DNA from: Candidatus Eiseniibacteriota bacterium
GTDB lineage: Bacteria; Eisenbacteria; RBG-16-71-46
NCBI GenBank assembly: GCA_005893225.1
Contig: VBOT01000003.1
Location: forward strand, 1-32,598
Reading direction: 5' to 3'
DNA: 32,598 nt
Shown: positions 18,481 through 25,248 of the stretch, piece after piece
Layout: each line of letters starts with the position of its first letter
Numbering within the stretch: position 1 is the stretch's first letter
Translations under genes and position numbers: made by a program
The notes under the pieces: model-generated
The model's database searches: none
What the model was told of the DNA's origin: nothing
What the model saw: the letters and a program-made list of their open reading frames with translations, nothing else

Positions 18481-19175
18481 GGCGGCGCGTCGCGGCGCTC
18501 GCGTTGCTTCTTGGCGGCCTGGCCGGGCTCGCGGCGCCCTCGGCTGCCCAGAAGGCCACGCTCGGCGGCCAGTTCCGCTACTGGGCCTTCAACAACCACA
18601 ACGATCTCCGCGACGTGCTCGGCTACTGGGCCAAAGGGCCGCTGCACGTCCAGCTCGAGTACTGGGACTTCGTGCGCGGCCAGGACGTGTTCCGACCCGA
18701 GATCGGCCTCCACCTGCGCGACCGGCGTCGCTCCGTCACCACGCTGCAGTGGCGGCACGAGCGCCGGCGGCAGGACCGGTTCACGCTCGGGACCGACCAG
18801 GTCCTGAACGACCGCTGGGTGGCCCGGGCCGAGGTGAGTCCGATCGTGACGCCCGATTCCACCGAGTGGGTGGTCAGCGGCGGGCTCGACTTCTACTGGG
18901 CCTCGTACAGCTTCGCCCAGGTCACCGTGATCCGCGACCCGCGCGGCGACGGCCTCTGGGTCGTGCCCCTGCGCGTGCGGCTCGCCACCGAGGCGAACGA
19001 CTGGGTCCAGGTCACCGTGGCGCCGGCGAGCGAGCGCACGCTCGGCTGGGCGGTCGACACGAAGGTCCGATGGCTAAGGCTCGGCGTCGAGCGCAACAGC
19101 CGCTTCGATTTCACCGATCTCGACAACACGATCTACACGATCGGGTTCGAGCTCGCCCTGCCGCGGCGGGAGTGA
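18477..19175 (+). CDS. Outer-membrane beta-barrel protein, YaiO-like, paired with the GT2
   Basis: The 232-residue protein starts with a signal peptide (MRRRVAALALLLGGLAGLAAP, cleavage near SAAQ). The mature part alternates polar and hydrophobic residues with many aromatics (FRYWAFNNHND, HVQLEYWDFV, DFYWASYSFAQVTV), ending in IYTIGFELALPRRE, as in a small outer-membrane barrel. Barrels of this style are found beside GT2 synthases and are annotated as YaiO-like; I infer the similarity from style and context only. The ATG overlaps the GT2 stop (ATGA), a strong sign of translational coupling. The frame is open far upstream, but that part is the shadow of the GT2 gene. Confidence 0.75.
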   Translation: MRRRVAALALLLGGLAGLAAPSAAQKATLGGQFRYWAFNNHNDLRDVLGYWAKGPLHVQLEYWDFVRGQDVFRPEIGLHLRDRRRSVTTLQWRHERRRQDRFTLGTDQVLNDRWVARAEVSPIVTPDSTEWVVSGGLDFYWASYSFAQVTVIRDPRGDGLWVVPLRVRLATEANDWVQVTVAPASERTLGWAVDTKVRWLRLGVERNSRFDFTDLDNTIYTIGFELALPRRE

Positions 19176-19188
19176 GCGCCGCCGTCGA

Positions 19189-19219
19189 ATTGCGCGTGCC
19201 GGGGTCGCGCGCGCGCAAT
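19189..19219 (+). other. Hairpin after the barrel gene
   Basis: ATTGCGCG (19189-19196) pairs perfectly with CGCGCAAT (19212-19219) around a 15-nt GC-rich loop. No T-tract follows. It may act as an mRNA 3' end or a Rho-dependent site. Confidence 0.35.
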
Positions 19220-19289
19220 GGCTCCTCGGCGCCACCACCGCCGCGCGTCCGCTCCACAGTCACGGTTGCCCCATGGTAAGGTCGCGCAC

Positions 19290-20402
19290 ATGAGTCGGGT
19301 CGACCTCCATCACATCGCCTGGAGCAAGATCGTTCCTGCCGGTCACCGCTTCGACCTGGCCGACAGCGCCGTCTCGACTCCCGACCTCGAGGCCCTGGGG
19401 CTTCCCCATCGCGTCGAGCTTCCGCGCGCTGGCCGAGCGACGGCGGCGCTCGAGGAGTTGCTGGCCCGCCGCCTGTCGGCTCCCGGGGGGCGGGTGATGG
19501 TCACCGCGGGCGCCAGCGAGGCGAACGCTTGCGTGTTCTTCGCGATGCTCTCGCCGGGCGACGAGGTGCTGGTCGAGAGTCCGGGCTACGAGCCCCACCG
19601 CGCGGTGCCGCGGCTCATCGGGGCTCACATGGCCACGTTCGAGCGCCCGGAAGCCCGCGGGTTCTCCGGCTTCACCGAAGCGCTCGAGCGAGCCCTCCGG
19701 CCAACGACGCGGCTGGTGGTGGTTTCCCACCTTCACAACCCGAGCGGGGCGCCGCTCGGCCCCGAGGACATCGAGGCGCTCGACCGTCTGGCCGAGCGCA
19801 ACGGCTTCTGGGTGCTGTGCGACGAGACCTTTCGCGACGCCTCGCCGCTCCCGCTCGGCACGCTCGCTGCCGGCCGCCCGCGCTGGATCTCGACCTCGTC
19901 GCTCACCAAGTCGTACGGGCTCGGCGACCTGAGGGTCGGGTGGGTAGCGGGGGCTCCCGAGGTTCTGGAGCGCTGCGAGGTGGTCCAGAACGCGCTCTCG
20001 GTCATTCCCTCGCAGCCCAGCGTGGTGCTGGCGCTCGCGCTCGGCCCTCACCTCGACACGCTGCGGGCGCGGACGCGCCAGGTCCTGGAGCGCCATCGCG
20101 CCCGCTGGGAGGCCGCGCTCGCCCGCCGCGGGCAGCTCAACGGTGGAACCGCGGAGCCCTGGTGCCCGGTCCCTTCGCAGGGGACGACCTCGTGGTGTCG
20201 GTTCGCGGGCGAGGGGAAGGGCGACGAATTCGCGGAGTTCGCCCTCGAGCGCTTCGACCTGGCCGTGACGCCGGGTCGCTTCTTCGGCGACTCGCGGGGG
20301 ATCCGTGTCGGGCTCGGGCCCGAGGAGTCGATCTTCTCCGCCGCGATGGTCGAGCTCGAGCGGGCGCTCGCCGAGTTCGCCGCCGTCCCCACCGTGCGAT
20401 GA
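19290..20402 (+). CDS. PLP-dependent aminotransferase, class I/II
   Basis: The 370-residue enzyme is a fold-type I aminotransferase. Visible landmarks are the phosphate-binding region VTAGASEANACVF (71-83), SPGYEPHR, the HNPSG motif (N150), the pyridine-contacting D178 in LCDETF, the Schiff-base lysine K207 in SSLTKSYGLGDLRVGW and the carboxylate-binding arginine region GIRVGLG near the C-terminus. Amino acid specificity is not evident. The ATG at 19290 has a poor ribosome site; earlier in-frame codons add a non-conserved stretch. Its stop overlaps the start of the YqeY gene. Confidence 0.87.
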   Translation: MSRVDLHHIAWSKIVPAGHRFDLADSAVSTPDLEALGLPHRVELPRAGRATAALEELLARRLSAPGGRVMVTAGASEANACVFFAMLSPGDEVLVESPGYEPHRAVPRLIGAHMATFERPEARGFSGFTEALERALRPTTRLVVVSHLHNPSGAPLGPEDIEALDRLAERNGFWVLCDETFRDASPLPLGTLAAGRPRWISTSSLTKSYGLGDLRVGWVAGAPEVLERCEVVQNALSVIPSQPSVVLALALGPHLDTLRARTRQVLERHRARWEAALARRGQLNGGTAEPWCPVPSQGTTSWCRFAGEGKGDEFAEFALERFDLAVTPGRFFGDSRGIRVGLGPEESIFSAAMVELERALAEFAAVPTVR

Positions 20403-20860
20403 GCCAGGAAACCATCCAGAGCCGCATCCAGGCGGACATGACGGCCGCCATGAAGTCCCGCGACGCCGACACGCTGAGCACGCTCCGCATGCTCAAGTCG
20501 GCGCTCATGGAGGCCAAGACCCGGAAGCCCCGGGATGCCTCCCTCAGCGCCGAGGAGGAGATCGAGGTCCTGCAGCGCTACGTGAAGAAGCGTCGCGAGG
20601 CGATCGAGGAAGTGCGCAAGGCCGGCCGCGAGGATCTGGTGGAGCGCGAGGAGCGCGAGATCGAGGTCACGAGGCGCTACCTGCCCGAGGCCATGGGCGA
20701 GGAGGAGGTCCGCGCCGCGGTGCGCGAGGCGATCGCCCAGACCGGCGCGGCAGGGCCCAAGGACATGGGCAAGGTGATGGGGGCCGTGATGGCGCGGGTC
20801 AAGGGACGCGCCGAGGGAGGCCTCGTGTCCCGGCTGGTCAAGGAGGCCTTGGGACCCTAG
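20399..20860 (+). CDS. yqeY: GatB/YqeY domain protein
   Basis: The 153-residue protein is a stand-alone YqeY domain, the tRNA-binding helical domain found at the C-terminus of GatB. Landmarks are the start SRIQADMTAAMKSRDADTLS, LRMLKSAL, LQRYVKKRREAIEEVRKAGR, EIEVTRRYLPEAM and the C-terminal GPKDMGKVMGAVMARVKGRA with VSRLVKEAL. The cellular role of the family is unsettled. The ATG overlaps the aminotransferase stop (ATGA), so the pair is translationally coupled. Its 3' end overlaps the convergent transglycosylase gene by 4 bp. Confidence 0.95.
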   Translation: MSQETIQSRIQADMTAAMKSRDADTLSTLRMLKSALMEAKTRKPRDASLSAEEEIEVLQRYVKKRREAIEEVRKAGREDLVEREEREIEVTRRYLPEAMGEEEVRAAVREAIAQTGAAGPKDMGKVMGAVMARVKGRAEGGLVSRLVKEALGP

Positions 20861-21762
20861 GGGCTCCTGAGGCTCTTGAGAGCCGAGCGGACCGTGTCCG
20901 GCGTCGCCTCCGGCACGCTCGAGGAATCCACCGCCGGCCCCGGCTCCGCGGGAGCCTCGCGCGCCGAGTCGGCGAGGGTCGCCGTCGTCTCGGGTCGCGC
21001 CCCGAAGAGGCGCTCGAGGAGCGACGGACCGGGCGGGACCCCGCCCGTGGCCGCCAGGTACTGATCCTCGGTGAGGAGACCGCGGCGGCGCATCCGCGAG
21101 GCGATCATGCGGGCCCGCTTCTCGATCCGCCGCGAGGGCTCGAGCACCGAGTAGCGCCGCGGGTTGATGATCACCGCGGCGAGCAGCACGGCTTGACGCG
21201 GATCGAGCTCGCTCGCCGGGATCCCGAAGTAGCGCCGCGCCGCCGCCTCGGCTCCGTAGATGCCGTCCCCCCACTCGATCTCGTTCAAGTAGAGCTCGAA
21301 GATGCGTCGCTTCGATAGCGCCCGCTCGAGCCTCACGGCGAGGAGCGCCTCCTCGATCTTGCGGGTCAGGGTGCGCCGGTCGCCGAGGTAGAGGTTCTTC
21401 GCGAGCTGCTGGGTGAGGGTGCTCGCGCCGCGGACGACGCGGCGCTTCTCGAGGTTCTTTCGCGCCGCCTCCCGGATCTCGCTCCAGTCGAAGCCGCCGT
21501 GCGAGAAGAACTTGTCGTCCTCGGCAATCAGCACCGCGCGCCGCAGCAGGGGAGAAATCCGCTCGAGGCTCACCCAGTGGGTGTCGATCGCGTAGCGTCG
21601 ACCCTGCCGCCGGGCCTCGGCCTCCCGCTGCAGCATGAGGGCGGTGCGGCGTGGAGCATGACGGGCCAGCTCCGAGACCGGGTAGCGCCTCACCTGAAGC
21701 GCCGCCCACGCGACGCACCCGGCCGCGAGCACGATCAGGCAGGCGGCAAGGAGTCGGAGCAA
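20857..21762 (-). CDS. mtgA: Monofunctional peptidoglycan transglycosylase (GT51)
   Basis: GT51 enzymes polymerise lipid II into glycan strands. The 301-residue protein has one N-terminal membrane segment (about 3-23), then the GT51 domain: IAEDDKFFSHGGFDW with catalytic E81, RGASTLTQQLAKNLYL (111-126), RKIEEALLAVRLE, and LYLNEIEWGDGIYGAEAA. No transpeptidase domain follows; instead ~50 low-complexity Pro/Ala/Ser residues close the protein, longer than usual for MtgA. The likely start is TTG at 21762; later starts would remove the membrane anchor. It begins 10 nt after the stop of the GAF-PP2C gene, so it is probably translated by coupling. Confidence 0.9.
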   Translation of the reverse strand: MLRLLAACLIVLAAGCVAWAALQVRRYPVSELARHAPRRTALMLQREAEARRQGRRYAIDTHWVSLERISPLLRRAVLIAEDDKFFSHGGFDWSEIREAARKNLEKRRVVRGASTLTQQLAKNLYLGDRRTLTRKIEEALLAVRLERALSKRRIFELYLNEIEWGDGIYGAEAAARRYFGIPASELDPRQAVLLAAVIINPRRYSVLEPSRRIEKRARMIASRMRRRGLLTEDQYLAATGGVPPGPSLLERLFGARPETTATLADSAREAPAEPGPAVDSSSVPEATPDTVRSALKSLRSP

Positions 21763-21772
21763 CGACGCGCGC

Positions 21773-23080
21773 CTAGCCGTCGCGGTGAGCTCGCACCACC
21801 ACCAGCGTCATGTCGTCGCTCTGCACCGCCGGCCCGCGGAACTCCTGCACCGCGCCCAGCACGCGGTCGATGACCTCGGCGGGCCGGGTCGCCCCGAGGC
21901 TCCCCCACAGCGCCTGGAGCCGCTCGTCGCCGAACTCCTGGCCGTTCGGATCCAGCGCCTCCGAGATGCCGTCGCTGAACAGCAGCAGGCCGTCCGCGAG
22001 ACCCAGCTCGAGCTCGCCCTCCGCGTACGCGCCGTTCTCCAGGATGCCGAGCGGCAAGCCCCCCTCGCGGAGCTCCACCAGCGATCCGTCTTCCCTCCGG
22101 ACCAGGGGATAGTTGTGGCCGGCGTTGGAGTAGCGCAGCAGGCCGCGCGTGACGTCCAGCTCTCCGTAGAACATGGTGACGAACTTCCCGCGCGAGGCCG
22201 AGCGAACCAGGCTCTGGTTGACCTGATGCATCGCCTCGGGAATGGCGTGGCGCCCGTCGCAGAAGGCGCGCACCGAGGCCTGGAGGTTGGACATGAGCAG
22301 GGCGGCCGGAACCCCCTTGCCCGAGACGTCGGCGATCGCCAGCGCGAAACGATCGTCGCCGAGCGGGAAGTAATCGAACGCGTCCCCGCCCACCTGGCGC
22401 GCCGGGACCACCTTCCCGAACGCCTCCCAGGGGCCGAGGCGGAGCGAGCGCGAGGGCACGAGGCCCATTTGGATGTCCCGCGCCACGCCGAGCTCGCGCT
22501 CGAGCCGGCGCGACTCCTCCTCGAGCCGCTGCTCCTCGACCCGGAGGCGCGCCTGCTCGATCACGCCCGCCGAGTTGCCGGCCACGATGGAGAGAAGCTG
22601 AACCTCGTCCTGCGTCCACTGGCGACCCGGGCTCCCCTGGGTGACCGCCAGCATTCCCGTGAAGCGGTTCTCCACCTTGAGCGGCACCGCGAGCACCGAG
22701 CGGATCCGGGTCTGGGTGTTGCGCAGTCCCGGGAAGCGGGAATCCTGGAGCAGGTCGGGTGTCGCGAGCGGCTCGCCCTTCAGCATCAAGTAGCCCATCA
22801 CGTTCATCCCGATCGCCGAGGGCCAGGAGCCCGCGGTGATCCCCGGCTGCTCCCGCCGGATCAAGGTCTTGAGCGTGGGCGCCTCGGCGTCTGACCCGAG
22901 CAGCCGGATCGAGCCCTCGTCGGCCGCGAACATGCTGGTGGTCCTCTGGACGATCCAGTCCAGGATGGGCTGGAGTTCCGCGCTCGACGCCACGACCTGG
23001 CCCAACTCGGAGAGGAAGCCGAGCACGGCCTTCAGGCGCTCCTCGTTGGGCTGCGTGGCCGGGTTGGGCACCGAGGTCAT
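21773..23080 (-). CDS. GAF domain PP2C-type (SpoIIE/RsbU-like) phosphatase
   Basis: The 435-residue cytoplasmic protein has a GAF sensor domain (about 20-178), a coiled-coil linker rich in Arg/Glu (about 176-205) and a PP2C/SpoIIE phosphatase domain (about 210-432). Metal-binding aspartates are seen in GGDAFDYF (D233), DVSGKGVPAALLM (D251), LFSDGISEA (D370) and SDDMTLVVVR (D422/D423). Such proteins dephosphorylate anti-sigma-factor antagonists in partner-switching signalling. No sigma factor, antagonist or anti-sigma kinase lies beside it, so its target is unknown. It is followed by the mtgA gene 10 nt downstream, suggesting a shared transcript with cell-wall synthesis. Confidence 0.92.
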   Translation of the reverse strand: MTSVPNPATQPNEERLKAVLGFLSELGQVVASSAELQPILDWIVQRTTSMFAADEGSIRLLGSDAEAPTLKTLIRREQPGITAGSWPSAIGMNVMGYLMLKGEPLATPDLLQDSRFPGLRNTQTRIRSVLAVPLKVENRFTGMLAVTQGSPGRQWTQDEVQLLSIVAGNSAGVIEQARLRVEEQRLEEESRRLERELGVARDIQMGLVPSRSLRLGPWEAFGKVVPARQVGGDAFDYFPLGDDRFALAIADVSGKGVPAALLMSNLQASVRAFCDGRHAIPEAMHQVNQSLVRSASRGKFVTMFYGELDVTRGLLRYSNAGHNYPLVRREDGSLVELREGGLPLGILENGAYAEGELELGLADGLLLFSDGISEALDPNGQEFGDERLQALWGSLGATRPAEVIDRVLGAVQEFRGPAVQSDDMTLVVVRAHRDG

Positions 23081-23177
23081 GGATGCGTCCTAGAGTGGAT
23101 CGCGGCCGAAAGGAGCGGGGATTCTAGCCCCAGCCGTTCGTGAACCGCCAGTCGAGAACGCAGAGACCGCCGCCGGG

Positions 23178-23206
23178 TTGCCGCCTTTCGGAACGCTCCC
23201 TATACT
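23178..23206 (+). promoter_or_regulatory. Promoter of the enoyl-CoA hydratase gene
   Basis: TTGCCG (23178-23183), 17 nt, then TATACT (23201-23206, 5/6). This is the best spaced sigma70-type promoter in the window. Start would be near 23213, about 60 nt before the ATG. Confidence 0.65.
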
Positions 23207-23274
23207 GCCGTGCCGCGCGCCGGGCGCGGGGATCGCGTGACTCCGGCAGCGGCGACCACCCGGACGAGACACTC

Positions 23275-24075
23275 ATGAGCCCATCGACCACCGAGACCTA
23301 CAAGAACCTCCAGATCGAGCGCCGCGGCGCCGTCACGGTGCTGCTCGTCAACCGCCCCGATGTCCTGAACGCGCTCAACCGCGAGACGCTCGGCGAGATC
23401 GGGGAGGTCGCGGGCCAGTTCGTCCAGGACCACGAGCAGGGCGCGCTGATCGTGACCGGCGTGGGGGAGAAGAGCTTCATCTCCGGGGCCGACATCAACG
23501 AGCTGGCGGTGCTCGACCCGCGCGGCGCCGAGGACATATCCCGGCTGGGGCAGCGCGTTCTCGACACACTCGCCGACTCGCCCAAACCGGTGATCGCCGC
23601 CGTGAACGGCTTCGCGTTCGGCGGCGGATGCGAGCTGGCCCTCGCCTGTCACATGCGGCTCGCCTCCGAGAACGCGGTGCTGGGCCTTCCCGAGGTCAGC
23701 CTGGGCATCATCCCCGGCTACGGGGGGACCCAGCGGCTCCCGCGCCTGGTCGGGCCCGGGCGCGCGCTCGAGCTCATCCTGTCCGGCCGGCGGGTCAAGG
23801 CTGAGGAGGCCGAGCGCATCGGGCTCGTGAACCGGGTCGTCCCCCGCCAGCAGCTGCTGGAAGAGGCCCTGAGGCTGGCCCAGTCGATCCTGAAGAACGG
23901 ACCGCTCGCCGTCGCCGCGGCCTTGGAGGCGGTGCGGCGCGGGCTCGAGCTCCCGCTCGAGGCGGGGCTCCGGCTCGAGAGCGGACTCTTCGGCATCCTG
24001 GCGGCGAGCGAGGACATGCACGAGGGGCTCAAGGCTTTCCTCGAGAAGCGCCCGCCGGGCTTCAGGCGCAAGTAG
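23275..24075 (+). CDS. Enoyl-CoA hydratase/isomerase (crotonase family)
   Basis: The 266-residue crotonase-fold enzyme adds water to 2-enoyl-CoA in fatty-acid or amino-acid breakdown. The oxyanion-hole segments FISGADINEL (residues 68-77) and GFAFGGGCELALAC (112-125) are intact. Both catalytic glutamates are present with the classic 20-residue spacing: E120 (CELAL) and E140 (LPEVSLGIIPGYGGTQRL). The C-terminus AFLEKRPPGFRRK is the usual crotonase end. The ATG is preceded by a well-placed promoter; the open frame upstream is not coding. mgtC follows 49 nt later. Confidence 0.95.
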   Translation: MSPSTTETYKNLQIERRGAVTVLLVNRPDVLNALNRETLGEIGEVAGQFVQDHEQGALIVTGVGEKSFISGADINELAVLDPRGAEDISRLGQRVLDTLADSPKPVIAAVNGFAFGGGCELALACHMRLASENAVLGLPEVSLGIIPGYGGTQRLPRLVGPGRALELILSGRRVKAEEAERIGLVNRVVPRQQLLEEALRLAQSILKNGPLAVAAALEAVRRGLELPLEAGLRLESGLFGILAASEDMHEGLKAFLEKRPPGFRRK

Positions 24076-24124
24076 CCCCGCGCCGGACGGGGCCCAATCC
24101 CGGCGCCGCGGCAGAGGAGTTCCA

Positions 24125-24553
24125 GTGCACGACCTGATCGCCATGCTGATCTCGACGGTGCTCGGCACGCTGGTGGGCTGGGAGCGCCAGCTCGGCCGCA
24201 AGCCCGCCGGCCTGCGCACCCACACGCTGGTGTGCCTCGGGTCCACCATGTTCGTGCTCGTGACGAAGCACGCGGTGCAGGACATCGGCGGCCCGAGCCT
24301 CGACCCAACCCGGATGATCCACGGCGTGATCACCGGCGTGGGCTTTCTCGGCGCCGGCAGCATCATCCGCCAGGAGGGTTACGTGGCCGGGCTCACCACG
24401 GCGGCCAGCGTCTGGATGGTGGCGGCGATCGGCGTCTCGGTCGGCGTGCACGCCTATGTGCTCGCGGCGATCGGGACGGGGCTGGCGCTGGTCGTGCTCG
24501 AGGTCTTCCGCTGGGCGGAGAAGGTCCTGGGGGCGGACGCGGACGGTTCGTAG
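24125..24553 (+). CDS. MgtC/SapB family membrane protein, N-terminal domain only
   Basis: The 142-residue protein is made of four hydrophobic segments and holds the MgtC signature GWERQLGRKPAGLRTHTLV (about 18-36), plus GFLGAGSIIRQEG and GLTTAASVWMVAAIG. Salmonella MgtC has an additional cytoplasmic ACT-like domain of ~90 residues; it is absent here, so this is the short SapB-type form. MgtC inhibits F1Fo-ATPase and aids survival at low magnesium in pathogens; in environmental bacteria the role is unclear. The start is GTG with AGAGGAG about six bases upstream. No Mg-sensing leader was recognised. Confidence 0.9.
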   Translation: MHDLIAMLISTVLGTLVGWERQLGRKPAGLRTHTLVCLGSTMFVLVTKHAVQDIGGPSLDPTRMIHGVITGVGFLGAGSIIRQEGYVAGLTTAASVWMVAAIGVSVGVHAYVLAAIGTGLALVVLEVFRWAEKVLGADADGS

Positions 24554-24594
24554 CGCGTCGCCGTCGGAATCGGGTGAAGGGCACGCATTCAGGG

Positions 24595-25158
24595 ATGACT
24601 CCTTCCGCGTCGCCGACAGTCACACGTAATGAGGGACGCTCTTCCTCCGGGGCTGTCCTCGGCAAGGTGGCCCGCCCTTTTCTCACACTCATGGTTCTGG
24701 CCGCACTGGGTTCTATCGCCGTTGCTCGTGCCGATGACGGCAGCGTCGAGACCGTGGGTGGTGCGGTGCGTCTCATGAGGGACCAAGGCAGCTACAGCGT
24801 GCGTCCGTCCTGGTCTGCGTCACTCGGAAGACGGGCCTTCCGGTACACACTTTCGACGGGCGCGAGCTGGAAGGGCACGATCGGTTCGGCTGAAATCGTG
24901 GCGACGCTGGACGGGATCCCGCTCAACTGGGTCACGGGAACAGATCCCAAAGCGCCCGCCGGCCTGCCGAGGATAGCTATGGACAGCCCGTGGGATGGGT
25001 CTAGTATACAAAGGCTCCCTGCGTTCTGGGCTGCTTCTGGCTGGGCCATCCGCATGCTCGACAAAGGCGCAGCGGCCCCCAAATTCCGCGGCGCTCGGAT
25101 CGGATCGTCCGGTCCAGCACTCGTTGACGCCAGCACGGATCCCAGCACCCCCGCATGA
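24595..25158 (+). pseudogene. Doubtful secreted protein ORF, possibly a decayed gene
   Basis: The frame encodes 187 residues with a possible signal peptide (hydrophobic VLAALGSIAVARA, about residues 33-46). A stretch DDGSVETVGGAVRLMRD follows, then RYTLSTGASWKGTIGSAEI. Both pieces look like fragments of a longer secreted protein type, with the part between them short, as if internally deleted; this is my impression without any search. The second half has low codon bias and contains a good promoter for the next gene (24980-25007), so it may not be coding at all. The start is a guess: the ribosome site before the ATG is weak. Not certain to be a gene. Confidence 0.35.
24980..25007 (+). promoter_or_regulatory. 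Candidate promoter of the TonB-dependent receptor
   Basis: TGGACA (24980-24985, 5/6) and TAGTAT (25002-25007, 4/6) are 16 nt apart. Start near 25014 would give a ~235-nt leader before the receptor ATG. Confidence 0.5.
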
Positions 25159-25235
25159 GGGCGGGCCGCGCCAGCCTGGATGCTTCCCACACAGCACGTC
25201 ACGAGGGGAGCAGCGAACCCGCAAGGATCAGTAGT

Positions 25236-25241
25236 AGGAGG
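25236..25241 (+). promoter_or_regulatory. Ribosome binding site deciding the receptor start
   Basis: AGGAGG lies 7 nt before ATG 25249. The in-frame ATG at 25180 has no such site, and starting there would place 23 polar residues before the signal peptide. Confidence 0.75.
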
Positions 25242-25248
25242 CCGGCAC

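Noticed and set aside
17190-19175. One 661-residue gene covering the GT2 and barrel region
   Set aside because: The first two thirds are an out-of-frame copy of the GT2 gene; only the part from ATG 18477 makes sense as a protein.
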